Of a stretch of 64,000 bases of DNA, positions 9,516 to 18,660 are shown in pieces. The translations under genes and the position numbers were made by a program. The notes under the pieces are model-generated. The model was not told where the DNA came from, ran no database searches, and saw nothing but the letters and a program-made list of their open reading frames with translations. Source of the stretch: Azomonas tarimensis. GTDB taxonomy: Bacteria > Pseudomonadota > Gammaproteobacteria > Pseudomonadales > Pseudomonadaceae. How positions within the stretch are numbered: position 1 is the first letter of the stretch; the number at the start of each line of letters is the position of its first letter. Location of the stretch: assembly GCF_042648805.1 (NCBI RefSeq), contig NZ_JBHRXZ010000022.1:558001-622000 (forward strand). Reading direction: 5' to 3'.

Positions 9516-9895
9516 ACGACGGCCCCGCCGGAGAAGCTGAAGAACGACAGGAAGAACGAGGACGCGGCGAACGCGATGCTCAACCCGAACACGATCTGGA
9601 TGAGCTTTCGGAAGCCGCCCGACGTGTCGCCGAAAGCGAGCGCCAGACCCGTGGCGATGATGATGATGACCGCGACGATGCGCGCCACCGGCCCCTGGAT
9701 GGAATCGAGGATGGATTGCAGCGGGCCTTCCCACGGCATCGAGGAACCGGCGGCCTTCGCCGTGCCGGCCGTCATCAGCATGACGGCGGCCAGCAGCAGG
9801 CCGTGGTGTGCCGGCGCGGCCAGGCGCCACAGGCGCGCAAGGATTGAGGCCGGATTTACGGAAAAACGGAAAGCGACAGCGTTCATCTGCGTCAT
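9512..9895 (-). CDS. trbC: TrbC, conjugative pilin precursor (VirB2 family)
   Basis: A 127-residue prepilin. A long N-terminal signal region is followed by a probable cleavage site after AGTAKA (about residue 49). Two strongly hydrophobic segments (IVAVIIIIATGLALAF and FGLSIAFAASSFFLSFF) come next, as in VirB2/TrbC pilins that are processed and sometimes cyclised. Cyclisation of TrbC needs TraF, encoded at 31,329. Start 9895 overlaps trbB by four bases; an internal ATG at 9886 is possible. Confidence 0.9.
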   Translation of the reverse strand: MTQMNAVAFRFSVNPASILARLWRLAAPAHHGLLLAAVMLMTAGTAKAAGSSMPWEGPLQSILDSIQGPVARIVAVIIIIATGLALAFGDTSGGFRKLIQIVFGLSIAFAASSFFLSFFSFSGGAVV

Positions 9896-10938
9896 GGCAG
9901 TTCTCCAGGGTGGTCAGGGGACGGGGAAGAAGGCGGCGCCAGCGCGGGAAACGGCGTTTCCAGCGCGTCCGCCAGGCGGTAGCCGGCAGCGTCGAAGCCA
10001 TTGAGGCGAGCAATGCTTTTGACGTGGCGCTTGCGGCCACGGCCGGCGATGTGGATGACGACGTTGACCGCCTCGGCGATCAGCGCCCGTGGCGGGTTCA
10101 CCGCCACTTCGAGAATCAACTGTTCGAGGCGCAGCAGCGCGCCCAGCGCGGAACCGGCGTGGATCGTGGCGATGCCGCCCGGATGGCCGGTGCCCCACAC
10201 CTTGATGAGGTCGAGGGCTTCGCCGCCGCGCACCTCGCCCACGATCACGCGGTCGGGTCGCAGGCGCATCGTGGCGCGCACCAGCTCGTGCATCGACACC
10301 ACGCCCGCGCGGGTGCGCAGCGGCACATGGTCACGCGCCGCGCATTGCAGCTCGATGGTGTCTTCGAGCACCAGCACGCGGTCGCCAGTGGCGGCGATCT
10401 CGGCCAGCAGCGCATTCGCCAAGGTGGTCTTGCCGGTGCTGGTGCCGCCCGCGATCAGGACGTTCTGCCGCTCGCGCACGGCGCGGCGCAGGAAGTCCGC
10501 CTGGCCGGCGGTCAGGATGCCGTCGGCCACATAGCGATCCAGGCCGATGATGCTCACGGCGCGCTTGCGCAGCGCGAACGCCGGCCCCGGTGCGGCCGGC
10601 GGCAAGATGCCCTCGAAGCGTTCGCCCGTCTCGGGCAGCTCGGCAGTCAGCAGCGGCTGGCCGCGATGCACTTCCGCGCCGACGTGGGCCGCGACCAGGC
10701 GGATGATGCGTTCGCCATCGGCCTCGGGCAGCTCCACGCCCAGCGGCGAGCGGCCCGACGACAGCCGATCCACCCATAGGGTGCGGTCGGGGTTGAGCAT
10801 GATTTCCACCACGTCCGGGTCTTCCAGCGCGGTGGCGATCAGCGGCCCCATTGCCGTGCGCAGCATCTGGATACGGCGATCCAGCGAAGTCGCGGCCGAC
10901 GAACGCGGCTCGGACGGCATCTGCGGAACGGCGTTCAT
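9892..10938 (-). CDS. trbB: TrbB, traffic ATPase (VirB11 family)
   Basis: A 348-residue hexameric ATPase of the VirB11/PulE superfamily. Visible motifs are Walker A (IAGGTSTGKTTLANALL), the Asp box region (VLVLEDTIELQC), Walker B/His box (RPDRVIVGEVRGGEALDLIK) and TGHPGGIATIHA. It acts at the inner membrane beneath the channel. It starts within the end of the CopG-like gene (10,935-10,938) and is the first trb gene of the operon. Confidence 0.94.
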   Translation of the reverse strand: MNAVPQMPSEPRSSAATSLDRRIQMLRTAMGPLIATALEDPDVVEIMLNPDRTLWVDRLSSGRSPLGVELPEADGERIIRLVAAHVGAEVHRGQPLLTAELPETGERFEGILPPAAPGPAFALRKRAVSIIGLDRYVADGILTAGQADFLRRAVRERQNVLIAGGTSTGKTTLANALLAEIAATGDRVLVLEDTIELQCAARDHVPLRTRAGVVSMHELVRATMRLRPDRVIVGEVRGGEALDLIKVWGTGHPGGIATIHAGSALGALLRLEQLILEVAVNPPRALIAEAVNVVIHIAGRGRKRHVKSIARLNGFDAAGYRLADALETPFPALAPPSSPSPDHPGELP

Positions 10939-11411
10939 GAGGCACGCTCCGCAGCACGTTCATGGGCTTCGGCCAGCGCCCCCGCGTCATCCATCCGCAT
11001 CGGGTCGGGATGCAGTTCTTCCACCACGTCGCGCACCAGGCTGCGGCCACGTAGCAGATGGCGGCCGAGCTGTTCAACGAACTGCTCGAAGCGTGCCTTG
11101 CCTTGGGCGCGGGCTGCGTCCTGATGCGCCTCGGGCACTGGCGTGCTGACGGTCAGGAAGTAGCGGATGAACAGCGCCAGTGTCTCGATCTGGATGTTCT
11201 GGTCGCGCTCCAGGCGTTCGGTCTGCCGCGACAGGCGATCCAGCCGCTTGGCAATGGCGGCCTCGCGCTGATCGCCCGCGTCAGGAGACAGCCAGGACGC
11301 CAGGGCGGCGGCAACGATGCTGGACTTCGACACGCCTTTCTTGGCGGCCAGTTCGTCGAGGCGTTTGGCGTGTTCGTGCTGGATGAACAGATTGAGGCGG
11401 TACTGGCTCAT
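10935..11411 (-). CDS. CopG/ribbon-helix-helix-type protein between traG and trbB
   Basis: A 158-residue protein. The N-terminal 45 residues (MSQYRLNLFIQHEHAKRLDE, then KKGVSKSSIVAAALASWL) fit a ribbon-helix-helix DNA-binding fold of the CopG type. The rest is helical and charged (SRQTERLERDQNIQIETLALF). Genes of this type sit at this place in Tn4371-like elements and may regulate the traG-trb operon, which is inference. ATGA overlaps occur at both ends. Confidence 0.8.
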   Translation of the reverse strand: MSQYRLNLFIQHEHAKRLDELAAKKGVSKSSIVAAALASWLSPDAGDQREAAIAKRLDRLSRQTERLERDQNIQIETLALFIRYFLTVSTPVPEAHQDAARAQGKARFEQFVEQLGRHLLRGRSLVRDVVEELHPDPMRMDDAGALAEAHERAAERAS

Positions 11412-13408
11412 AGGTCGATTCCGTCGTTGGGGTTCAGCGATGCCAGCCGGGCCGTGCGCTGCATGGCCGGGTCGAGCTGGCCGGGAAGCGGCAGCGGCAA
11501 GTCGTCGTCGTCATCGAGCAGCCCCAGGTCGTTGCCTGCGGACAGCGGTTCGGGGCTGTATTCGGTGACTTCGGTTAGCTCCGGCTGGCGGCGCGGGCCG
11601 CCGTCATCGGGGCCGCCCAGGGCATCGGCGGATACCGTCGCCGGTGCGGCGGGTACGGCCGGGATCGCCAAGCCGCTCCAGTCGTCGGCGCGGGCTGGTG
11701 GTGCGTCGGCATAGCGTGCTGCCGCCAGCACGGGCGGCGGCAGCACGCGCCGCTTGAAATTGGCGTCCGCGTAGTAGCGCAGCTTCTTCGCCTTGATCGG
11801 TGCGACGCTGGACACCATCACCACGGATTCATCGGGCGGAAGCTGCATCACTTCGCCCGGCGTCAGCAGCGGCCGCGCCGTTTCCTGGCGCGACACCATG
11901 AGGTGGCCCAGCCACGGCGCGAGCCGGTGGCCGGCGTAGTTCCGCTGCGCGCGCAGCTCGGTGGCGGTGCCCAGCGTTTCGGAGATCCGTTTCGCTGTGC
12001 GTTCGTCGTTCGTGGCGAACGTCACCCGGACGTGGCAGTTGTCGAGGATGGAGTGGTTCTGGCCATACGCCTTGTCGATCTGGTTGAGCGACTGCGCGAT
12101 GAGGAAGCTGCGGATGCCGTAGCCCGCCATGAAGGCCAGTGCCGTCTCGAAGAAGTCCAGCCGGCCCAGCGCGGGGAACTCGTCCAGCATCAGCAGCAGC
12201 TTGTGACGGCGCTCGATACCGTCGGAGCCGTCGAGCGATTCCGTAAGCCGCCGTCCGATCTGGTTGAGGATCAACCGGATCAGCGGCTTGGTGCGGCTGA
12301 TGTCCGAAGGCGGCACCACCAGATACAACGACACAGGAGATGCGGACGCGATCAGGTCGGCGATGCGCCAGTCGCAGCGCGACGTGACTGCGGCGACGGT
12401 CGGATCACGGTACAGGCCGAGAAACGACATGGCGGTGCTCAACACGCCGGAACGCTCGTTGTCCGACTTGTTGAGCACCTCGCGGGCGGCGGATGCGACG
12501 ACGGGATGCGGTGCATCGCCCAGGTGCTTGGTCGTCATCATCCGGTGCAGCGTCAGCTCGAACGGGCACGCCGGATCGGACAGGAAATTCGCCACCCCGC
12601 GCAGGGTTTTGTCGGTGCCGGCATAGAGCACATGCAGGATGGCGCCGACCAGCAGCGCGTGACTGGTCTTTTCCCAATGGTTCCTGCGTTCGAGCGCGCC
12701 ATCGGGATCGACCAGAATGTCCGCCACGTTCTGCACGTCGCGCACTTCATGCGCGCCGCGCCGAACTTCCAGCAGCGGGTTGTAGGCTGCCGACTTCGCA
12801 TCGGTGGGGTTGAACAGCAGGCAATGGCTGAACCGCGAGCGCCAGCCTGCGGTGAGTGTCCAGTTTTCTCCTTTGATGTCGTGGACGACGACGGATGCAG
12901 GCCAGCTCAATAAGGTCGGCACGACCAGGCCGACGCCTTTGCCGCTGCGGGTCGGCGCAAAGGTCAAGACGTGTTCCGGGCCTTCGTGGCGCAGGTATTG
13001 GTCGCGATGCAGGCCGAGGAAGACCCCGGCCGGTTGGGTCAGCCCAGCCTTGCGGATGTCGGCGGTATCAGCCCAGCGCGCCGAGCCGTAGGTCGTGACG
13101 AGGCGCGACTGTCGCGAGCGCCATACCGACATGGCGATGGCGACCACCACGGCCAGAAGGCCGCTGCCGCCCGCAATCGCGCCGCCTATGTCGAAGACAT
13201 GCGGCGCGTAGGCATCGAAGAAGAACCACCACTCGAACAGCTTCCACGGGTAGTAAACCGGCGTGCCGAAGAAATCGAACCAGGGCGAGCCAAGGCGTAG
13301 CTGATAGCCCAATGCGGCGGCTGTCCATTGCGTGGCACCCCACACACCGGCGATCACGATGCCGAAGACGGCGGCGATCTGCCCGAACAACACGCCCTGA
13401 CCTTGCAT
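11408..13408 (-). CDS. traG: TraG, coupling protein (VirD4 family)
   Basis: A 666-residue coupling protein that brings the relaxase-DNA complex to the channel. Two N-terminal membrane segments (about 5-30 and 70-100) precede the ATPase domain, which has Walker A (FAPTRSGKGVGLVVPTLL) and Walker B (LLLMLDEFPALGRLDFFETA). The FLIAQSLNQI stretch and an acidic, proline-rich C-tail follow. ATG 13408 has GGAGG upstream (CGGAGGTCAGTCT). The in-frame extension to 13507 has no support. Confidence 0.94.
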   Translation of the reverse strand: MQGQGVLFGQIAAVFGIVIAGVWGATQWTAAALGYQLRLGSPWFDFFGTPVYYPWKLFEWWFFFDAYAPHVFDIGGAIAGGSGLLAVVVAIAMSVWRSRQSRLVTTYGSARWADTADIRKAGLTQPAGVFLGLHRDQYLRHEGPEHVLTFAPTRSGKGVGLVVPTLLSWPASVVVHDIKGENWTLTAGWRSRFSHCLLFNPTDAKSAAYNPLLEVRRGAHEVRDVQNVADILVDPDGALERRNHWEKTSHALLVGAILHVLYAGTDKTLRGVANFLSDPACPFELTLHRMMTTKHLGDAPHPVVASAAREVLNKSDNERSGVLSTAMSFLGLYRDPTVAAVTSRCDWRIADLIASASPVSLYLVVPPSDISRTKPLIRLILNQIGRRLTESLDGSDGIERRHKLLLMLDEFPALGRLDFFETALAFMAGYGIRSFLIAQSLNQIDKAYGQNHSILDNCHVRVTFATNDERTAKRISETLGTATELRAQRNYAGHRLAPWLGHLMVSRQETARPLLTPGEVMQLPPDESVVMVSSVAPIKAKKLRYYADANFKRRVLPPPVLAAARYADAPPARADDWSGLAIPAVPAAPATVSADALGGPDDGGPRRQPELTEVTEYSPEPLSAGNDLGLLDDDDDLPLPLPGQLDPAMQRTARLASLNPNDGIDL

Positions 13409-13643
13409 AGACTGACCTCCGATTTTCCTGCGCTGATTCCTCGTTCGAGAACGGCACAAGGACGTGCCGCATGACGTGAGGATCAGTGCCGGGTCGGTGC
13501 CGGTCAAAGACCGTTATCGGAAGAAAGGTCGAGTAATTGGAAAGAATTAGAACTGCATCGAGCCAAGGAAAAACGCCGCAAGCGAAGGCGCGTTGCGGCG
13601 TGTCGAGCAGAAAAATGGAAGTTTCGTGGCGGATCGAACGCAA

Positions 13644-13907
13644 TCAGAAATTGGGCGGCTCCTTCGGCGGTGTGTAGGGCGTATCGCCATCACCATAGAA
13701 CCGCTTGCGCGTGGCTTCGGCCACCCGGTTACACAGCGCGTCGCCCAGCGTGGCACGATCGGTCTTGCACTGTTGGCGCAGCTCTTTCAGGCGCACAGGA
13801 TCGGACGCCAGTTCTTCAACGGTCGGCACGTTCGTCTGCTTGGGCGTTTCGGATGGGCCGCAGGCAGTCAGCACCACGGCCAGCAAGAGCGGCATTGCCT
13901 TCTTCAT
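13644..13907 (-). CDS. EexN-type lipoprotein, copy 1 (entry exclusion candidate)
   Basis: An 87-residue small lipoprotein with lipobox LTAC (Cys16) and a helical region (VEELASDPVRLKELRQQCKT). The C-terminus carries FYGDGDTPYTPP. It resembles EexN-family lipoproteins, which block redundant entry in related conjugation systems. Activity here is inferred. It overlaps lysR copy 1 by four bases (13,904-13,907) and lies downstream of it. A second, altered copy is at 24,144-24,404. Confidence 0.8.
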   Translation of the reverse strand: MKKAMPLLLAVVLTACGPSETPKQTNVPTVEELASDPVRLKELRQQCKTDRATLGDALCNRVAEATRKRFYGDGDTPYTPPKEPPNF

Positions 13908-14848
13908 GATTTGGGTTCCTCGGGGGGATCAGGAATATGACCTGGCGCAGGTCTGGCGACTTCGGGGGAGTCGATGGCCTGCACGCGCTCGACGAAACGG
14001 ACCAGCGTTTCCGAAGGTTCGCCATCCAGGCGCAGCAAATAGGTCGTGAGCATCGGCGAGCGACCGACCAGCGGCCGCGCGACGACGCCCTGTTCCTGGC
14101 TGGCCGCGATATGTGCGGCGCCGGTCAGGCCCAGTGCAAAGCCTGCGGAAACCAGTGCCATCATCAGGTCGCAGGATGCCACCCGTTCGGCGACCAGTGG
14201 TTCCATGTCCAAACGGCGCAGCACACGATCAACCTGCCGGCAATGACCCTCGCACGCCTGCGGATCGCACAGCACCAGCGGATAGCGCAGCAGTTCTTCC
14301 AATGGAATGCGCTTGTGGGCCAGCAACGGATGCCGTGCCGGCACGGCTACCATCAGAGGATCGTTCCAGACGGGCAAGGCGACGATGCCATCGCCGACCT
14401 CATCGGCACGGGCAAAACCCACGTCGTACAGATCGTCATGCAGCCCCTTGATCTGTTGTGCCAGCGGCACCTCGAAGAAGCGGATTTCGACTTCTGGCTC
14501 CTCTTGCCGGCACAGTGCCAGTAAGGCTGGCAAGCGCGATGGCGTGATGCCGTCGGACAGCGCGATGCGCAACTGGCCGTGGAAACCGTTGGCGGCCGCC
14601 TTCACGCTGTCGCGCGCCTGCTGCAAGGCGGCGAAGACGCGCGGGACGTGATCGAGAAACAGCCTGCCCGCGCGGGTTAGGCGCGTGCTGCGCGTGGTAC
14701 GGGCGAACAGCACCACGCCCAGTTCTTCCTCCAGTTCCTTTATGGCACGCGATAGCGGCGATTGCTCGATATGCAGCCGCTCGGCCGCACGGGCGAAGTG
14801 CAGTTCTTCGGCAACGGCCAGGAAGCAGCGAAGGTGTCTTAGTTCCAT
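13904..14848 (-). CDS. LysR-type transcriptional regulator, copy 1
   Basis: A 314-residue LysR family regulator. The N-terminal winged HTH (MELRHLRCFLAVAEELHFAR, then IEQSPLSRAIKELEEELG) is followed by a periplasmic-binding-protein-like effector domain. It is almost the same protein as the one at 24,401-25,345, with a handful of substitutions visible along the chain. Upstream on the same strand is the efflux cargo rather than a divergent target, so its regulon is unclear. It is coupled to eexN copy 1. Confidence 0.88.
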   Translation of the reverse strand: MELRHLRCFLAVAEELHFARAAERLHIEQSPLSRAIKELEEELGVVLFARTTRSTRLTRAGRLFLDHVPRVFAALQQARDSVKAAANGFHGQLRIALSDGITPSRLPALLALCRQEEPEVEIRFFEVPLAQQIKGLHDDLYDVGFARADEVGDGIVALPVWNDPLMVAVPARHPLLAHKRIPLEELLRYPLVLCDPQACEGHCRQVDRVLRRLDMEPLVAERVASCDLMMALVSAGFALGLTGAAHIAASQEQGVVARPLVGRSPMLTTYLLRLDGEPSETLVRFVERVQAIDSPEVARPAPGHIPDPPEEPKS

Positions 14849-14889
14849 CGTGTCCTCTGCATTGTCAGAACATCAGCCTTGGCAGCGAG

Positions 14890-16377
14890 CTACTGCCCTG
14901 CAACATCGCCGCCGCCGATGGCCTTGTGGATGGCGACAAACCGCTCCCGCAAGCGGCCGTCGCTGGCAACCTGTTCGCGGCGGGCCTGCAACCAAGTGCG
15001 CTGGGCATCGAGTACGGTTGCAAAATCCTCCAGGCCACCGCGATAGCGGGCCTGCGCCCAGGCGTAGGCTTGGGCACTGCTATCCGTCTTTTGCTGCCAC
15101 CGGCGCTGCGCCTGCTGTTCGGTGGCGTAACCGCTCAAAGCGTCATCCACTTCATGCCATGCCTTCAACACGGTCTGCTGCCAGGTGATGGCGGCTTCCT
15201 GCTGCTGCAACTCGCGCAGTCTGACGGTGGAGCGCCGTCGTCCGCTGTCGAAGATGGGCAGATCCAGGCTGGGGCCGATCGACCATGCGCGCGTGCCCCA
15301 TTCACCGAAGCGTCCGCTGTCATAGGATTCGGAGCCAAAGTGCGCGCCCAGGCGAATGCCGGGGTACAGGCTGGCTTGGGCAATACCGATCTCGGCGGTC
15401 GCCCGATGCAGCCGGGCCTCGGCGGCGCGGATATCCGGTCGGCGGCGTACAAGTTCGGATGGCAGGCCCAGGGCGTAGTCCGGCATGGGCTGCGTCTCGT
15501 CAGGCGCTTTGGATGCGGCCAGCATCTGCCGCAGTTCTCCAGGCCGGGTGCCCAACAGCAGGCCGATACGGTTGACGCCCTGAACTTCCTGTTCCAACAG
15601 GCCAGGAAGCTGCGCACGCAGCCCTGCCAGTTGCGTGCGCTGGCCTTCTGTGTCCAGGTCGCTGCCCAGGCCGTGGCGCACCTGCGCCTGGATCAGTTCG
15701 AGCCGGGCCTGCAATGCTTCGATATCGTCGCGAGCCAACCCGATCAGCCGCTGTGTGGTGCGCAACTCGAAGTAGCTGCGTGCCAGCTCACTGGCGATGC
15801 TCAGGCGCGCGGCGTCGAGCAAGGCGGCCGAGGCGTCGATGTCGGCATCGGCCGCTTCTACCGAGCGCCGCACGCGGCCCCACAGGTCTAGTTCCCAGCT
15901 CGCGTCGAAGCCAGCCTGATAGAAGGTGTAGGGTTCGCCCAGCGCTTCGGCCAGGGCGTCGCGGTTGCCGCCAGCCAATTGATCCAGGACGCGGTAGTTG
16001 GCGGCGTACTCGCTGGTGCGCTGGCGGGATGCGCCGGCCTCGATCCCGACAGCCGGCCCGCGCTGTGCTGCCACCGTCTGGCGTTGCACGCGAGCCTGGG
16101 CATAGCGCAGCGCGGCAGTCTGCAAGTCGGGACTGGCTTCCAGGGCACGCTGCTGCAAGTGGTCTAGCGTGGCGTCGCCGAAGACGCGCCACCATTGTGC
16201 CGAAGGCGACCCTGGCGAGCCGGCCGGCCCAACGACCTCGGCCCCGCCGCTGCGCCAGGAAGACCAATCATCCGGCGCTGGGACGGGCGCGGGTCTGAAG
16301 TCGGGGCCGACTGCGCACCCGGTCAGCGCCAGGGCCAGCAGGCTAGGAACCAATGGGCGAAGGGAAAGGAAGATCAT
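14890..16377 (-). CDS. RND/ABC-type outer-membrane factor (NodT/OprM-like lipoprotein)
   Basis: A 495-residue TolC-superfamily protein forming the outer-membrane tunnel of an efflux pump. It has a lipobox LALTGC (Cys21) followed by AVGPDFRPAPVP, the usual N-terminus of NodT-type factors. The two-fold helical repeat and the ELVRRRPDIRAAEARL signature are present. Start ATG 16377 lies 13 bases after the ABC permease gene upstream. As the last gene of the five-gene operon, it should supply the exit duct for the ABC pump. Confidence 0.9.
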   Translation of the reverse strand: MIFLSLRPLVPSLLALALTGCAVGPDFRPAPVPAPDDWSSWRSGGAEVVGPAGSPGSPSAQWWRVFGDATLDHLQQRALEASPDLQTAALRYAQARVQRQTVAAQRGPAVGIEAGASRQRTSEYAANYRVLDQLAGGNRDALAEALGEPYTFYQAGFDASWELDLWGRVRRSVEAADADIDASAALLDAARLSIASELARSYFELRTTQRLIGLARDDIEALQARLELIQAQVRHGLGSDLDTEGQRTQLAGLRAQLPGLLEQEVQGVNRIGLLLGTRPGELRQMLAASKAPDETQPMPDYALGLPSELVRRRPDIRAAEARLHRATAEIGIAQASLYPGIRLGAHFGSESYDSGRFGEWGTRAWSIGPSLDLPIFDSGRRRSTVRLRELQQQEAAITWQQTVLKAWHEVDDALSGYATEQQAQRRWQQKTDSSAQAYAWAQARYRGGLEDFATVLDAQRTWLQARREQVASDGRLRERFVAIHKAIGGGDVAGQ

Positions 16378-16390
16378 GGCATGGCTCCCG

Positions 16391-17509
16391 TCAGGCAAAG
16401 CGGTTGCGGAACAGCCACGCGGCCAGCGGCAAGGTGACGGCGGCCACGGCCAGCATGGGAATGAAGTCGGCGGCCACGTCGGCCAGACCCGCGCCTTCCA
16501 GGTACACGCGGCGCACCAGATCGATGGCGAAGCGCAGCGGATTGGCGTAGGTGGCGACCTGCAAGCCATCGGGCATGTTGCGCACCGGCGTAATCAGGCC
16601 CGAGAGCAGGATCAGCGGCATCATCAGCACGAAGGCGTAGACCATCGCCTGCTGCATGTTGGCCGACAGCGCGGAGACCGACAGGCCGATGCCCACGCAG
16701 GCCGTGGTGAACACCAGCAGCCCGAGGTAAAGCGTGGACACTGCGCCCGCCATCGGGATGCGGAACCAGAACAGCGCGATGGCAAGGATCAGGCTGGCCT
16801 GGATCACGCCGACCAGCACCGCCGGCAGCGCCTTGCCGATCAGAATGTCGGTGGGCGTCAGCGGCGTGACCAGTAACTGGTCGAAGGTGCCCTGTTCGCG
16901 CTCGCGCGCCACCGACAGCGCCGCCAGAATCAGTGTCTGGATCATGCTCAGCGCCGCGATCAGGCCCGGCACGATATTCCAGCGCGTCTCCAGGTTCGGG
17001 TTGAACCAGGCCCGCGTCTCGATCCGTACCGGGGACAGCATGGCGCCCGGCAGGCGGGCGTTGTAGTCAGCCACCAGCGCGGCGACGTGCCCGGCCGCCA
17101 TGCCCGCCGTGGTCGAGTTGCGGCCGTCGAGCACCAGTTGCGCTGGCGCGTCCTGGCCTGCGGCGATACGCTCGGCGAAGTCGGGTGCGATGTGCAGCAC
17201 CATCAGGGCCTGGCTGCCGTCGATGACCTTCGCGATCTCGGCGGGCGTGCGCAGCGTGGCGACATGCCGGAACACGCCGGCGGCGTCGAAGCGGGCGATC
17301 AGCTCGGTGGACGCCGCGCTGCGGCTCTGGTCGAGCACCGCATAGGGGACGTGGTTGAGGTCGTAGGTGGCGCCGTAGCCGAACATCATGGTCTGCACCA
17401 GGACCGGCGCGATCAGGATCACCCGGTTGGCCGGATCTTTAAGAATGGCCAGCAGTTCCTTGCGGCAGAGAAAGCCGATGCGGCGGATGAAGGCGATGAA
17501 GGTCTCCAT
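16391..17509 (-). CDS. ABC-2 type transporter permease (YbhR-like)
   Basis: A 372-residue membrane protein. One N-terminal membrane segment (IRRIGFLCRKELLAILKDP, then VILIAPVLVQTMMFGYG), a large extracytoplasmic domain and five C-terminal segments make the ABC-2/YhhJ pattern. The motif REREQGTFDQLLVTPL is typical of the family. It pairs with the permease encoded just upstream to form the membrane part of the exporter. Start ATG 17509; five bases separate it from the previous gene. Confidence 0.9.
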   Translation of the reverse strand: METFIAFIRRIGFLCRKELLAILKDPANRVILIAPVLVQTMMFGYGATYDLNHVPYAVLDQSRSAASTELIARFDAAGVFRHVATLRTPAEIAKVIDGSQALMVLHIAPDFAERIAAGQDAPAQLVLDGRNSTTAGMAAGHVAALVADYNARLPGAMLSPVRIETRAWFNPNLETRWNIVPGLIAALSMIQTLILAALSVAREREQGTFDQLLVTPLTPTDILIGKALPAVLVGVIQASLILAIALFWFRIPMAGAVSTLYLGLLVFTTACVGIGLSVSALSANMQQAMVYAFVLMMPLILLSGLITPVRNMPDGLQVATYANPLRFAIDLVRRVYLEGAGLADVAADFIPMLAVAAVTLPLAAWLFRNRFA

Positions 17510-17514
17510 CTCCG

Positions 17515-18660
17515 TCAGTCCAGGCGCTTGCGCGTGCGCAGTCGTGCCGCGTTGAAGAGGAGCACGGCATAGCCGGCCAGCACCGCCCAGTTCCGCGCGA
17601 TCAGCGGCCAGTGGTCGCCGGCCAGGAACGAGGTCTTGATCAGTTCCATGAACCAGGTCGCCGGCAGGATGGAGCCCACCACCCGCACCGGCGCGGGCAC
17701 GTTGCGCAGGTCGAACAGGAAGCCCGAGAGCATCAGCGCCGGCAGGAAGCTGGCCAGCACCACGATCTGGCTGGCCAGGAACTGGTTGCGCGTGGCGGCG
17801 GAGATCAGCAGGCCCATGCCCAGCGCCACGAACAGGTAGAGCGTCGAACTGACCAGCAGCACGGTCAGCGAACCGTGCAGCGGCACCTGGAACAGCAGCC
17901 GCGCCGCCAACAGGCACAGCGCCAGCCCGAGCATGCCGACCGCGAAATACGGGATGAGCTTGGCCAGCAGGATTTCCATCGAGCGCACCGGCGTGACGAA
18001 CAGCGCTTCGAGCGTGCCGCGCTCCCATTCCCGCGCCACCACCAGCGCCGTCAGGAAGGCGCCCACCAGGGTCATGATCAGTGCGATCAACCCCGGCACC
18101 AGATACCAGGTGCTGGTGTTGGCGGCGTTGAACCACATGCGCTCGACCACCCGAACGCCCGGCGGCGCACCGGCCCGGCCCAGGCGGTCGGCCTGCTGCT
18201 GTTGCCAGTGGGCGATGGCGCCGTTGACGTAGCGCCCCAGCGTGGCCGCACTGTTGGCGTCGGTGCCGTGCAGCAGCAGTTGAATCCGGCCATCACCCGC
18301 TGCGAGCCGGCGGGAGAAGTCGGCCGGCACGCGCACGATGCCATCGACCCGGCGTTCGCGCAGAAGTTGCTCGGCCTCGGGAAAGGTGTTGACCCAGGTC
18401 GGCGACAGATAGGGCGAACCGGCCAGGCCCGCCACCACGTCGCGCGCCGTGGGCGAGGCATCTTCCAGCACCACGGCCAAGGGGGCGTTGCGCGTGTCCA
18501 GCGACAGCCCGTAGCCGAAGATCAGGATCAGCACGATGGGCAGCACGATGCCGATGGCCAGGTTGCTCGGATCGCGCAGCAACTGGCGGAACTCCTTGCG
18601 GGTCAGCGCCGCAAGCCGTCGGCGGAAGCTGCCGTGCGATGCATGCGCCTGTCCGCTCAT
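17515..18660 (-). CDS. ABC-2 type transporter permease (YbhS-like)
   Basis: A 381-residue permease with the same plan as its neighbour (LTRKEFRQLLRDPSNLAIGI; REWERGTLEALFVTPVRS). It is probably a paralogue that forms a heterodimer with the 16,391-17,509 product. The ATG overlaps the ATPase stop by four bases (18,657-18,660). The order ATPase, permease, permease matches ybhF-ybhS-ybhR. Confidence 0.9.
   Translation of the reverse strand: MSGQAHASHGSFRRRLAALTRKEFRQLLRDPSNLAIGIVLPIVLILIFGYGLSLDTRNAPLAVVLEDASPTARDVVAGLAGSPYLSPTWVNTFPEAEQLLRERRVDGIVRVPADFSRRLAAGDGRIQLLLHGTDANSAATLGRYVNGAIAHWQQQQADRLGRAGAPPGVRVVERMWFNAANTSTWYLVPGLIALIMTLVGAFLTALVVAREWERGTLEALFVTPVRSMEILLAKLIPYFAVGMLGLALCLLAARLLFQVPLHGSLTVLLVSSTLYLFVALGMGLLISAATRNQFLASQIVVLASFLPALMLSGFLFDLRNVPAPVRVVGSILPATWFMELIKTSFLAGDHWPLIARNWAVLAGYAVLLFNAARLRTRKRLD

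Larger units (their letters stand above)
13644..14848 (-). repeat. eexN-lysR direct repeat, copy 1
   Basis: This 1.2-kb segment recurs at 24,144-25,345 in the same orientation. Both genes and their 4-base overlap are kept. The sequences flanking each copy are different, so the repeat unit is the gene pair itself. Confidence 0.85.
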
